64,000 nucleotides of DNA. Origin: Bemisia tabaci. Taxonomy: Eukaryota > Arthropoda > Insecta > Hemiptera > Aleyrodidae. A program made the position numbers and the translations under genes. Location: NCBI RefSeq assembly GCF_918797505.1, contig NC_092797.1:19109372-19173371 (forward strand). The letters run 5' to 3'. Shown here piece after piece: positions 46,169-58,480 of the stretch (position 1 is its first letter; every line of letters begins with the position of its first letter). The notes under the pieces were generated by a model that was not told the DNA's origin, did not search any database, and saw nothing but the letters and a program-made list of their open reading frames with translations.

Positions 46169-48164
46169 TCCATTCCGCAAATTGCCAGCACTATTGTTGA
46201 TTGCACACTAAGCCCAACTTTCTATTGACATATTGCAAAATGTATAGCTTGCTGAAGCTCTAGCAAAATAAAGTTGCCTTCGCATCTTGTCATTTTAGTC
46301 ATTTTCAAACTTACTTTTCTTTTTGATATCGTTAGTTGGTTAATCAAATTCTTAGATTCTTCTCCAGTCTTTGCAAAGAGCCTCCCAAAATGACCTATTT
46401 CCGTCCGTCATGAGATACTTGAGGAGTATGTGTATCGAAAAGTCGCTTAAATGAATCCTCATAATGATACATGGCTCCATTAAAAGTTGTAGTTTGAGTT
46501 CAAAGATGTTTTTGGTGATACAATGGATCTGTTGCATGAAAGAGATACAGCGGATAGAATAGATTTTCCTTAAAATGCATACTATATAATGAAGCTGAGC
46601 CCTCCAGAAAAGTATAAAATCCATTCCTTAATCTACAATCTGCGCAGTTGGTGTGCATGTATATAATGCAAAAACAAATGCAAGGGGAACACTACCGAAT
46701 GCTTCTCCATACATGTATTTTCCAACAAGACAGGTAACTTACAACCTTTAAGAAATCTGAAGATTAAACAATAAATGAATCAAATTCAAGACCACTTTGA
46801 CATGGTTTTTTTCCCCTCCGATTTGAAGGAAACGGCCAAACCTCACAGAAGGAGATTGATCGTTTGCTTGTGACATTTTTCGACAGATTTCGGCAAAGGA
46901 TGATATTTAACATCGCTCAAGTTTGTTCTCATGTGTTCCCATCACGCCTGCTAAACACGAGGAATCAATCAAGACGTTCAAACACTTTAATATATTCAAA
47001 TCCCCTTGATACGTGTGTCTTTTTTCAGGCACCCATTTTGTGAGTAGACCGTATGCTTCATCTCCTCAGTAAGAGGAATTATTATCATACGGGTGACAGT
47101 GGCTTCTTATCCTTCTTCATTCAACTTTCAACCCATCTTTTGTCACTTTCATACAGTGACAAAAGTGTATTTTATAATTCGAGGTAATAGCTATGCAATG
47201 CTTCATGATAAGTAGATTCCAACATCGTACTTCTCTGTTGTCAACATTCATTATTTTTTTCAAACAAATCGGTGCATTCCTAGAAAATTACTTCGTGGAA
47301 GGTACGCTTCCTCTATTTCGGGACACGTTCCCTTACGAATCGTCAAAATTTATGCTGCGACGGACAGATTTGATTCACCTGTTGTTTATGATTTAAAGGT
47401 AAAGTAGAAAAAACGAGTTGTTATGAGAATATCTACTGAGGCATAGCTATATTTACAAATATTTTTTATGAGGATTTTTTTTACCTTCGACAGTGTAGTA
47501 GTCAATTTGATCGAATGGTATTGTAGGAAAGAACCCTCAATAACGGCATCGAAAAGAACCAGAGATTGTTATCGTTTTCAATGAATCAAAAGTTCAATCA
47601 CATACGGCGTTTTAACTGTAAGATAATAGATTGATGGCTTGACAGAGGAACAGGTAATGACGTCATAGGTTTTAAAAAACGTAAGTTTCTGAGGGACGCA
47701 GACACATCGTGAAACACACAATTTTCTTTACATTTTGCCTATAAAACAGTTTGAACCATCAAAACATAAGTCCACAACTAGCTCATATACCAGTATGTCG
47801 CATACCATATACGAGTATTCAGAATAATCAACTCGACTCAATTTTGATGCGTTTGACTCTTTTCGTCAGACACGCAAAGAGCTCACTCGGCTTAAAAAAT
47901 GGCGGTAAAAATGTGTCATCGGCTTTGGACAGAGGTTAAAAACTCACCCTGAAAAGAACACAGGCGAACCCAGACATTTCGCCGGGAGCAGAAGGGTGAT
48001 CCAAGTGGCATTCCAGAAAATTTTCAAAATTTTAAGGCATCTAAAACGCAGTTTGGGTCAATCGCCCTGAATAATTGCAAAATATAGGCATCTTTCTTCT
48101 CTCCTGGTTCCTTCCTTCTTCATTCCTCCCTTTTCGTCCCTCCTTTTTTCGGGCAATTGGGGGA
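46169..48164. other. Intergenic region between genes A and B, last part
   Basis: AT-rich, with short frames of no recognised family. It leads into the C-rich minisatellite. Nothing else seen. Confidence 0.4.
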
Positions 48165-48292
48165 GCTTACGCCCCTACACCTCCCTACACCCCCACACTC
48201 CCCTACACTCCCCTACATCCCCTCACTCCCCTACACCCCCACACTCCCCTACAACCCCCACACTCCTCTACACCCCCCATCCCCCTATAAAA
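48165..48292 (+). repeat. C-rich minisatellite upstream of gene B
   Basis: About a dozen degenerate units of CCCCTACACT or CCCCCACACT, roughly 10-11 bp each. The strand is almost free of G. It ends in CCCCCTATAAAAAA just before the GC-rich 5' region of gene B. Confidence 0.85.
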
Positions 48293-48798
48293 AATGAAAA
48301 TGAACACTCTCGAAGTCATAAACTCTCAAGTGCGCCACACACACGTCCGCCAAGGGTGCAAAGTCACCACGCGAATACGAGCTTTGGTCCACGCACACAC
48401 TACTTTTACACCGCGTGTCCAGCGCGAGTCTCTGGGTTATTTGGTCTCTAGGTGTCACGGCCCAGGTCCGAAGGGATCTTCGCGGAGCGTCACTCGTTGC
48501 GTAAGCTGGTTTTTTTATCGCACACTCATCGAAAATAATAACGACCAAGCACGAAAAGCACCTTGAGAATTAGGTTGAGTCCAAGTTGGAAGTGGAAGTT
48601 AGCGCCGGCCGTGGCTCGGCACCACCACCAGCACGAGAACACTTTCACTTTTTGCGTCAGATGGCCGGGCCCGGGCAGTCGCACCTCGAACTCCGATCGC
48701 ATGTCGAACAGTCCTTCCCGGCGCGCGCCACTTCGGGAACCTAACCTAACTCGCCGGAATCATCCCTTGAGATCAGATCGTGCGCGGCCGAGCAGACC
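48293..48798 (+). promoter_or_regulatory. GC-rich 5' region of gene B
   Basis: This is GC- and CpG-rich sequence between a C-rich minisatellite and the gene B start. A TATA-like CTATAAAAAA lies at about 48284-48293. Near the start codon is GATCAGATCGTGCG, which loosely resembles an arthropod initiator with a CGTG downstream element. Either could position the transcript start; neither is proven. The overlapping open frames in this stretch look like GC-rich shadows. Confidence 0.35.
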
Positions 48799-48988
48799 AT
48801 GGATTTGTTGCGGAGTTTTTACGTGTTTACGTTAGTGTTGCAGTTGCTACTGTCGTTGTGTTCGGACGGTGTGAGGACACAGGACACTGGATTTGAGCTT
48901 CCCGTCCAGCTGATTGGATTCCCGGTCATTATCATGTCCGTCAAAATGGCAAACTTTGTTAAAAAACTTGCCTATTCCCTTAATCCAA
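48799..48988 (+). CDS. Gene B exon 1 (signal peptide and N-terminal segment)
   Basis: 63 codons plus one base, ending in a consensus donor GTAAGT. The hydrophobic signal is followed by a second hydrophobic patch (VQLIGFPVIIMSV) and a Lys-containing stretch. Exon 1 is longer than the bare signal-peptide exon of gene A. Confidence 0.78.
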
Positions 48989-51900
48989 GTAAGTTCCTCG
49001 TGTGTGTGTTGTGTTCCGTTTGTGTTATGGAGAAAGAGAAAAAAAAAATTCAACCCCATCCAACTTCTTGGATTTTGAAAAAAAAAAAAAAAAATTTAGC
49101 AATTTTTTGCGTATCAAACGTCAAGTTCAGGTGAACATGATCACACAATCCTCTTGCATACAATAGAGCAATTTTCTCATTTTTTTTTTTTACTTCTTGA
49201 TAGTACTACCTGTTTATTACGCAGCTTTATTGTGTAAGATACGTGGGAAATAGAGGGAAAACCTATAATCTAAGGCTCCTGAAAATATGACAGTGAATCA
49301 TATAGAAATGACGAGACAACGTTAGGAGAATTTTCAAGTCTTACATTCTATTTATGACAAAATGACTGGGAACTGAGGATTAAAATTATTTGCATGTGTT
49401 ACTGCCTCTCGGTCAACCAAGTTGCCGAACGGCATGCTCTGCTTAGAGATCATGCCTATCCTTAAACAGAGATCCTTAAACAGAGATCATAACATATCCT
49501 TAAAAAGTATAGCTCCTTGGCGAAACGATCCCGAGACTGTGAACCTCTTTAAAATTTTAGGTAATAAGGAAATGACTGCATTATTTTTGCAATGATGTAC
49601 TGCATCCACACCAAATATGCTCATCATAAATAATTTTATGAAAAATTACACTGGCCTCCTCTCACATGTGAATAAGAGATATTATCTTGCACGACAAAAA
49701 CAATTGATGAATGATCCACATCCAATGAGCTTTTTGTAATATTTCATTGGTCTCCTCTAAAAGTTAGAAATCAGAGCGAAAATTTTTCAAACTTTAGAGG
49801 AGCGCAGCTCATTTAAGTTTTGCCTTCTTATGATCAAATCGCAAAAGTTCCGTTTAATTTTTTTTATAGTAGCTAATGTTACATAAGAAAATCAACAAAG
49901 TAAAGAAAATAAACAGAATTTTTTCTTAAAAAATATTTTCCAGAAAAAATAACACATATTTTGAGAGATTGTTTAAAATTATCGTTAATTCATTGCACAT
50001 TCAACTAATAATATAGATTCAAAGAGTTTACGCAGCCCACAAGAAACTATAAAGCGATCATAAGTGAATATTGAGAATTCTATGGATATCTTTTGGCACC
50101 ACTAAAGCAAAGTATAGCCACACTTGCTCGGTGTTCGTGAAAACTAAAATTTTCAAAAAAAAAAAACTGATTACCATAATAGAGGTACATGCTAAAAATA
50201 AGCTATCATAATTTCAAGGAAATGTAACCCCAGTGACTTTACGGAGACGTTTCATTTTAATTTGATTCTTGATGGATGTGTGTCAAGTGATACCTAAATG
50301 ATTACAGTATTACCTTCGGTTTATGTGGGTGCGAGAATAAAACCGACGAACCGTCAACACTGCGTGTTCTCAGCTTGTTGCATTCAGTCTGAGTGGCTCA
50401 AATATTTGAAAGCTAATATTACGTTAGATGGGTATTGCATCATCTCTCAATGCTCGTATAATGAACTTCGCTTGCTCCTTTTCAAGTACATCCTCACGTT
50501 TCTACTCACGACCTCTACCCCCTCCACCGGCTCTGCCGTGCTAGGAAAAAACGCCGTATGAGCCTTAAGACGTTGCCAAATTCCTTTTGATAAAACACGA
50601 ATTTCCCGGTAAACTTATGAACGTTTTCCTTCCAATTTTTCAGATAATTTTGTCCGCAAATGCACCTGAAGTTCCTGAAAATTTCAAGGAAAAATGTTTC
50701 TAATTTTTCTCAAAAACAAACATTTTATCGAAGGAAATTTGGCAACTCTGGAATTTTCATGCGTCGTTTTTCCTTACCACGGCAGTGTTCCTCTCACAAA
50801 GTTTGCCACTCCCCTCTCCGCACCCTTTTCCCCCTTTGTTTCCACACAATTTGAACTCGCGTACCAAAAATGTGCATCCTATTCCAGTTTGTCGGTGCTT
50901 ACCTGTTTATTTCGCATGCTCACCAATATGTGTGGGTGAAAAAAACAAAACAAAAAGAAACACGAGGCAGCTACTTTGAAAAAAGAAGGAGGCAGAGGCA
51001 ATACATTCTCTTCCCCTGGGGAAGGAGAGGGAAAAATTACTTTTATAGAAATGAGGACAAAAAATATAAAATAAAAAAGCTAGATAAAGATAAAAAGCTA
51101 GCTAAAAGATAATATCAATGCGCTATTGGCAACTAATGTGTGCCTGAGGGACAGTTTGTGAAGTACCAAGCTTATTCAGAGCAATTTTATTAAAAAAATT
51201 GAGAAAAGTAAATGATGCTTGGTGAAAACGTTCTTAAACTATTAACTGGGTCATGACTTGCGAACACCGTTAATTTACATTGCAGTTTTCTCTTCTATCT
51301 GACGTTAAATATTGCTCGTTTTTAAAGAAAATTACGAAATCAATCTGAAAAACCTAGATTTTATGTAAAATTCAAAAATTATTGATGATTAATCGTGTTT
51401 TGGTAAATTTACTGATATTGGGAATCAAAAAAAAATTGATACCCATACTGACCCTAGTTCTTTATTAATAATCATTCTCAGAAAAGAAAGTTTTTAATTT
51501 TACCGAGGTTACACATCTACGTCCAGTTCTATCAGATTCCATCTATATTTCAAACAAAAACTCGAATGAGCATACAAGCATGAGAACTCAAGCATTATAC
51601 CATCTCAACAGATGCATCGTTTGAAATCATGATGCGTGAAAAGGACATTCTAATTAGCTCTGTTGAGGACAATGATGCCCCATTAGCGTTACGGAGCTTT
51701 GCAGCATAGGACTTAACAATTACTTAATGAGTTTCAATTCCTTGGCATAGACTGCTAACGTAATAGCAATTTGTGAGGAAAATCTCAATCTGGAGACAAA
51801 TGTATTTACTCACAACGGTCTAAAGTTTGCAAACATCAATCAAACTAATCGTCATTTGTTGTGTTGTTGGTGTGAAAAATTCATTTTGTTTTTCACTTTT

Positions 51901-54900
51901 GTCTAGCTGACTTGGAGGGGACAAATTCACGGGTGGTGAGCTCCTCCATATTCTGTCTTTGAGACAACGCTCATGACATCGAGAGTTTACACTCCTATCG
52001 CTTTTAAGTCGTCTTAAGATAAATACCTTCTTGAGTAATAATCTTTCCTCACAAGTCCTACCTACATCTTTTCTACCCACTCGTTAAAGTCACCGGTCTT
52101 GCCAAGCATCACTATGGTTCTCTCACGAATGTTACGGATTGCTACGGCATAGTGAGTTTAATACTGATAATTTTTTCACATTTTAAGCGATTTCGAAGAC
52201 ACAATTCGAGCTTTGGAGCTTCTCTAAAAGTCGAAAATGTATTATTTATCCAGTTAAGTTCAATTTTGCGATACAGGCGAATCAGGCCTTGATGGCTGTC
52301 CAAAATCAGCTCTTAGGTTCCGAAAATTTCTTGAATGAAAAAAATAGGCAGTAATAAGGTAGTAATATGTGCTAATTACTTAGCAGCGTCCTAGCGAAAA
52401 TGAACATTCACACCTCCGCGATAAAGTTACAAATTTTGTCACTAGTATTGATGTCACAAAATAGCTAAATATTTCTAGTAAATTCGGTTTTGAGGTCGTA
52501 ATGGGAGAGAAGTTGATAACGCTTACTGTGTAAAAAATCCAATCCCTGCTTCAGTAAAACTCCTTGTTCAAAGATTACTTTAAGAACTCAGTTGATTACA
52601 GACAATTAAATTGTATCGATGACCAATGTGTGAAACTACTTATCTCCGACTGTGACGCTGCAGACGCTTTATTTTTTCTTTGAAAACTAGTTAACGTAAT
52701 TTCTCGAGAACCTCTTTGATTTTTCAGCTCTGTAACATTAATATTCCGTATAAATTTCTGCTAAATAATGTTAGCCTGTTTCTCTCCGAACAAATAAAAA
52801 GGGAGTGGAGCTTTTGGGAAAACGCAAAGGAGTTACGTGTTTTGCACTTTGGCCCTTGATATGTAGCATCGTGTAGCATCTTAGTAGGTGTCGCAAAATT
52901 TTACATTGAGCAGCTAATAAAAATGAAAATTTTGCACGAAAGTTCATTGAAAAGCACCCACACTAAGGAACTCAGGTCTGGAGGCTTGATGCCATGATTT
53001 CAGAGGATGAAAGCTTTGTCCGGAAGCTTAGGAATACAGCTGATGCAAGCGTCTCGCTGCCATGGCGTAAAAATCAGAAGATGAATCCGTACCGTGCAAA
53101 AGACGAGATGCAAGCGCCATGCGCCATGCGGAAGAGACTGGAAGTCACCCGGGTCGGTCGCTGTCGTTCACGCGACGGGTGAACCAGGCCGCCGCCGCCG
53201 CGCCGCCGCAACATTGCCGTAATGTCACCTACATTTCATTGAGTCGGTGTTACATTGTGCCGACGGCAATTGTTTGTTAGGTCTATTGATTAGAAGTACG
53301 GTAGTGCCTGTGGCCAACGGCAAGGACGATTCATCAGGAATTTTTGTAACTCTCGTCTGGCAGATGTGGGTATTGGGTAGGACGTGTGTCAGGTGAGGAC
53401 GAAATAGAATGAGAATGTAGAGGAAAATGAGAAAGAAGGGGAGGAAGGACACGGAGAAGGAAGAGAAGAAAATGGAGGAGGAGGAGGAGAAGAAAGAGGT
53501 GACAGAGTGAAGGAGGAATAAAAAGGCGAGAAGAGGAGGAGAAAAAGAAAAAGGAAGAGAAAAAGAAGGAGAAGGAGAAGAAGAAGGAGGAGATGAAAAC
53601 GAAAAAGAAGAAGAATAAAAAGAAACGGAAAGAAGAATAAGAAGAGAAAAAGAAGAAAAAGAAAGAGCGAGGAAGAAGAAGAAGAAAGAAAGGATGAAAC
53701 GAATAAGAAGCAGAAGAAGGAGAAGGAGAAGAAAGTAAACAAGAAGAAGATGAAGATGAGGATGAAGAAGAGGAAGAAGAAAATAAGGAGTAGAAAAATA
53801 AGAGGAGGAAAAATAGAAGAAGATTATGTAGAATCTTCTACTTTCAAGAAGGAGATCCCGGGAGAAGAAGCGGAGCTCGAGCCATCATCCTCCCTTTAAA
53901 TGATACAGGCATTCGATTGATGTATTGATATTTTTAGCTTCATATATATTTTTAGCTTCGTTCACCCAATTTATTTTTTATCATTTTTTTTAATTATTAA
54001 AACTATATTTGTGCTCCATTTTCATTTTTACAAATCGGCAACGGAGATTGGTCAGTTGTATGCCTGGTGCTGCGTTGCTTGCCGTGTCGCGCAGACGCCG
54101 AGAGCGTCACGTTCAATCTGCTTCAATGCGGCAATTACTCGCTAATCACGCACAATTTTGGTTGCCATGTTGTCACTGACAAACTATTCCCCCTTACTCA
54201 AACTAGGAAAAATAAACATGTTACATCTCATGCGGCAACATTGCTTTTTGCACGCTGCCAGTTGCTCGTGTAAATACTGCCTGCGTATGGATCCACATTG
54301 AAAAACTGGCTTATTTCTTACGGCTTCACAGCATCTAGATACTCGCAGCAGCCTGGTGGCGCAGCGTCGTTGAGGAAATTGGGTGAGCTGGCACTAGGTT
54401 ACCCGCGGAAATTAGCCAGCGCGCGCAACGAAGATTCACAAGATCTTATGTCACCGTTCCACCACCCGCGCCGCGTCTCACAGCCGGAATAATCCCATTG
54501 TGAAACAAGGAAACATGCTGCGAGTTTACTACAAATCGTGGTTGCGATAATGAAGCATGCGGCGGCTTCCTTTTTCGATTCATTTTACCGTTTGCGGCGC
54601 GGAGGAGTGGCCCTTTTCAGTTCGCAGCTATTTCTACCCCCAACCCTTTTTTGACGCATGGTACTAAGACAATGATCCTTTTCGGCTCGCGCCCTTTTCC
54701 ATGTAAATTAGCTTGGAAGCTCCAAGTTCACCAAAAAAAGAAGAAAAAGAAGAAAAAACCAGATCGTGCAAATGCGACTGTTCAATATACCTTGAATGGA
54801 TTGGAACAAATCGGTATCCAATGCTTCTCAGGAAGGACCGTTGACCTGTGACCGTCTAAAGAAGCGACTCTTCTCTGTCATTTCGCTTTTGATGGACAAT

Positions 54901-57900
54901 CAGTTGATCGTGCAACTAAAAATTGACGCCGCGGTACAGCAGAGGAAGCCTGCAATTCGGCATAAAGAAAATTCAGACAGAAAAGCATATGTCCTTCGCC
55001 AAAATCATCGTTGCAATGCACCACTCGTCCCATCTGTCCATATTTCCCGGAATACCTTCCTGAGAAGCGTGGCATACCGATTTGTTCCAATCCATTAAAG
55101 GTATATCCAACAGTCGTACAACTTCTTCTGTGCTTTGATAAATACTAAATTAGAAGTGATATAATTTACGCGATCACCTCTTTTTAAAATTACTAGTTCT
55201 TGATAGAAAAAAACAAAAATACATGTGTTAACTTATCCGTGCGTTTTTTGATCAAAATAAAGATCAAAGATTTTAAAAACTTTGTGATCGAGCCGGTTCT
55301 TTTCTGGTTAAATGGTATCCATTTATCATCATGCCAGCATTCTTGCTCCATAGTATATACCGTCTCGTCATTATAACTCATTACACAGCTTATGGAATCC
55401 TTCCGCAGAAGCTTTTTGATATGATTTACCAAAATTATGAAGCCACGCATGGTCTGCGTTTAAACGTGTCACGATTGGCCTACAAACTGTCAAAAAATTA
55501 AATCTAGCGAGTACGTGATGACTTGCAGCTATGCTCCAAGGGGAAAAACTGTATTCGACCAACGCGCGATCCATAAATTAATCGATATTTTCAGGTAGGC
55601 CAAGGTCATCCCGGTAGAATGCGACGGTATCACACATTCTCCATGTAAGAAGTGAGACTCGAATCATTCCTGCCGCCATAAAAGCATGCCTGCCAGTCGC
55701 GACGCGTTGCCCGCGCGGGCATTCACTGCTCGCTAAACTTGCCACAATTCCATTTAATTTGCAAAATATCCTCCAAGTTCGGTGAATTTTAGTAAAGATA
55801 TGGCAACAGGGGATCCAAGACATCACATCATCGCATGACGACGTCGATTCGCTTCTGTTACGTCACGCTTCGAACCGCTTTATGTAATTGGCTCTCGTTC
55901 TCTTTCTCTTTCTCGCAGTCGGTCCCGTTCCGTTCGTGCTTGTTTCTTTCTCTCTCTATCCCCTTTCGTCCCTCATTAAAATTCTGCTTTAACTCTTTTG
56001 CAAACTGAAAAGAGCCAACAAATGGCGACTAAAATTGGATCGAACTCCACAGAAAGGAAGTAACCTATGTATCGGGTGTTGCCTAACGCCCGTTTGTATT
56101 TCATTTTATTGAACAGAGCCCATCGACATAATCGCTTGAGATTTGTCGAAGCATATTGCTCGTGCGCCTTATAAAAGTCTCACTGTATCCTTAGAGAATG
56201 TAACACATTATTTTGTAAATATCTACTTGCTGTAAATATTCTTGTTTGGTGATCAAGATCATGCTAATCGCGGTTAATGTAATTCAGCTGTATGAAAATA
56301 CCGCCTTCTCGTAACAATATTAGAAAATGCTCAGGTCAGCATTTTCAGGCGTTCTTTAATAGTGTATACTAAAGATCATTGCTCACCAATGTAAAATTAA
56401 TCATACATACGAGCCAAAAGGAACTTTTTTTACCGTAGCTGACCCCGACAATGATGTTTACTTTTTTACTCCCGCGTTCAAGTCTCCACGGCTATTAGTG
56501 ATCAGGTTCATATGATTCATAATTTTGGCCGCAAACCTGAAACTTTTCTTTTCTTTTTTTCTAAACTGGAAAAAGGCGAGCTAACTCTCTGATTCTAAAA
56601 TCTTATTGGAACTTAACCTTTAAGAGAAATAGTGCAATGTTTTTTTATCGTCTTCACTGGAAAAAAAAAAAAAAAAAAACACATTGTATCTAGAGTCCAG
56701 ACTCTTAAAAACATCGAGAAGAAAAGTTACTCTTGATTCTATCAGAATCTAGCTTAAATTAAGAATCAAGCCTCTTAATTCAAGCGGATTTCGTTTTGAA
56801 TCAAGCAAAAATTCGATTGAATCAAGAGTATTTTTTCTTGTCAATGTTTTCAAGAGTCTGGACTCTAGAACCAATGTGGTTTTTTTTTCCAGTGTTCCCA
56901 ATGAAAACAAAATATTAATTTTTTATTCAAGCACTCAGACATTCTGACAGAAATAATTTTCTTGGCGATTCTTTTCATAAACTGAGGTTTTCTAAGATTT
57001 TTGACGATTTACTCAGTCAAAAGTTTCTTAAAGTGATCCTTCAATCACTCGCTATGAATTCCTGCCTATTTACCTACTGTCACGCGCCGAGAAAAACGCC
57101 CGATGAACATTCGAATGTTGTTAACTTTTCCTCTATAACTTTTTTTTCCCTTTTTTCCCGAAAGTTATGAACGTTCTAACTTGACATTTAGATATTTTAG
57201 ATTAAATTGCGAATAAAATCCTCTGAAAAATTGGAAGAAAAATATTTGCAAGTCTCAAAAAATGTGTTGTTGGACATTTTGCAACGTCTGTGGGTTCATG
57301 TTTCCTCAGCACAATAGTGAATTGAGTTAGATATTATTAGATAGTCAACGTCACTTTGATTTTTTCTAAAACTACGAGTATACGATTAAAAAATAAAAAT
57401 GAAAACTTAACGTCTAGGTGGCTTGATCCATTTGTATGGAACTTGATTTAATCATTCGATATTATAGATGTTAAAAATTGGAGATGGTCCTTCTTGCTTT
57501 TAGTTACTCATGATATTTTTGTTCTATTTCATTAACTGCCGATTATTTTTTTTTTTTTCCTCGCAGGAACTTACACTGGTCGTGTGAAAAGGCACGAAGC
57601 TGAGGTGCAATTGACTGCAGAGAAACTCGCCGAGGCTGAGAAGAAGCTCGTAGCTGAGTTGGGTGAGAATGTCTGCGTCTATGAGAATGTCTGTGATAAG
57701 TACGCCTACAAGGCTAGGCAACAAAATGGACACAATCAAGCCATCGACTGGGGTGAAATGTTAAGGTAACACCTGCCTCTGATTTCTTTTTTATTACTTT
57801 AACAATAAACTATTTGTAGAATACTCTCATCTTTAGACATTTCCTTTTAATTTATATCAGGAAAAATGTAATACTGACGCCTCCATAATAAACTGGTGAA

Positions 57901-58480
57901 AAGCCGAAACTATAAATTTTTGCAAAGGTTAAAATAAAAAAAAACTAATTGAAATTCACTTTAAACGGTATTAACGTCAGAGTCAAAAGTAAAAATTCAA
58001 AAATGAAAAGAAAACGAGGGAAAAAGTAAAATACATCATAAATTACAGTTTAAACAAAAAAAACTCTCAAAACAGAGATCGAGTTGACTTCTAGGTTTGA
58101 TTGCTTTTGACGTGTAAATTAAATTGGACCAAACAAGAAACACGTATAATTAATTTGGTGAATAAATTACATTTTCAAATTTTGTCAACGTTTCGTTATG
58201 AGCATTTAGCCTATCATGAATTTTAATCAAAGTGTAACGTAATAATTCAAAGACAGCATGATGGTTTGAGCCTATTTCTGATAAACTTTGTCCTTAGTAT
58301 ATGCAAATTCATAGGCACCAATAAAATATTTTAATCGTGCTCTGGTTTTGTTTCAGGAGGTTTGAAAATGCACCAGAAGACAAGAAAAAGTTCTATCTAC
58401 TCAGTGTGTTCATCGGAGACATTATCGCATCACCCAACTTCTGTCATCAGCTGGTCAAAAGAGGACGTGGTTGCAAGTAG
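48799..58480 (+). CDS. Gene B: secreted cysteine protein, diverged DM4/DM12-like paralogue, three exons
   Basis: Join of 48799-48988, 57567-57765 and 58357-58480 gives 170 residues with no internal stop. Donors are GTAAGT (48989) and GTAACA (57766). Acceptors are a long T-tract ending CTCGCAG (57566) and TTTGTTTCAG (58356). Intron phases are 1 (Arg64) and 2 (Arg130), the same as gene A. Residues 1 to about 21-27 are a signal peptide (MDLLRSFYVFTLVLQLLLSL). Residues 65-98 are a basic then Ala/Glu/Lys-rich helix that looks coiled-coil prone. Cys100 and Cys106 form C-x5-C (NVCVYENVCDKYA). Residues 131-148 are charged, then FIGDIIASPNFCH with Cys159 and a final Cys169 (GRGCK). Compared with gene A the last pair is C-x9-C, the Pro after it is missing, and an extra N-terminal stretch is present. 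Start context GACCATGG is good. Function is unknown. Membership of DM4/DM12 is inferred from layout and phases; the gene model itself is firmer. Confidence 0.78.
50572..50746. mobile_element. MITE with GTTGCCAAATTCC ends
   Basis: Left end GTTGCCAAATTCCTTTTGAT, right end ATCGAAGGAAATTTGGCAAC. The interior has further AATTTTTC/GAAAAATT pairs, total 175 bp. A similar half, ending in GATTTGGCAAC, occurs inside each unit of the 935-bp duplication and near 30440. It lies in intron 1 of gene B. Confidence 0.68.
50747..53179. other. Gene B intron 1, middle part
   Basis: AT-rich. Overlapping frames near 50785-51112 are pyrimidine- or A-rich shadows. No element recognised. Confidence 0.4.
53180..53216 (+). 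repeat. GCC trinucleotide run
   Basis: Short degenerate (GCC)n stretch just before the polypurine tract. No function inferred. Confidence 0.6.
53398..53830 (+). repeat. Polypurine tract (GA-rich, AAG/AGG type)
   Basis: About 430 bases with almost only A and G on the + strand, made of AAG, AGG and AAAG units, with very few pyrimidines. The long Ser/Leu/Phe-rich frame on the other strand (53389-53742) is the translation of this tract and is rejected as a gene. It lies in intron 1 of gene B. Confidence 0.9.
54774..55119. mobile_element. Hairpin MITE with ACTGTT ends
   Basis: Left arm GCGACTGTTCAATATACCTT then ATGGATTGGAACAAATCGGT and CTTCTCAGGAAGG. The right arm mirrors it: CCTTCCTGAGAAGCGTGG, ACCGATTTGTTCCAATCCAT, ATATCCAACAGTCGT. 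Arms about 65 bp, further weak pairing inside. Open frames here are shadows. Confidence 0.75.
55120..56654. other. Gene B intron 1, before exon 2
   Basis: Two overlapping minus-strand frames (55193-55450 and 55371-55574) could be remains of a protein but I do not recognise one. A pyrimidine-rich TCTCTTTCTC stretch lies at about 55897-55960. Nothing else seen. Confidence 0.35.
56655..56894. mobile_element. MITE, CACTGG family, copy 2
   Basis: Starts CACTGG plus a long A run, then CACATTGTATCTAGAGTCCA, and ends GGACTCTAGAACCAATGTGG plus a T run and CCAGTG. It shares the CTTAATTCAAGCGGATTTCG core with copy 1 in the opposite register. It lies in gene B intron 1, about 670 bp before exon 2. Confidence 0.7.
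57567..57765 (+). CDS. Gene B exon 2 (helical segment, first cysteine pair)
   Basis: 199 bases, read as 2 + 65 codons + 2. It is preceded by an unbroken T-rich tract and CTCGCAG. It encodes a GRVKRHEAEVQ start, an Ala/Glu/Lys-rich helix and the C-x5-C motif. Codon third positions are visibly more G/C-rich than the surrounding intron. Confidence 0.82.
58357..58480 (+). CDS. Gene B exon 3 (second cysteine pair, stop)
   Basis: It starts after GTTTTGTTTCAG. 40 codons follow the junction Arg, then TAG at 58478-58480. It encodes FENAPEDKKKFYLLSVFIG and the last two cysteines. The longer open frame from 58362 in another register is a shadow. Confidence 0.8.

Noticed and set aside
48294..48835. Two 90-codon + frames and an 87-codon minus frame before gene B
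   Set aside because: GC-rich overlapping frames without motifs. The 48563 frame reads through the gene B start in another register.
53389..53742. 117-codon Ser/Leu/Phe-rich membrane-like protein on the minus strand
   Set aside because: It is the complement of the polypurine tract; low-complexity DNA keeps several frames open.
55193..55574. Two minus-strand frames that might be a broken protein
   Set aside because: Neither matches a family I know, there is no splice support, and the frames overlap. It could be transposon debris but I cannot support it.
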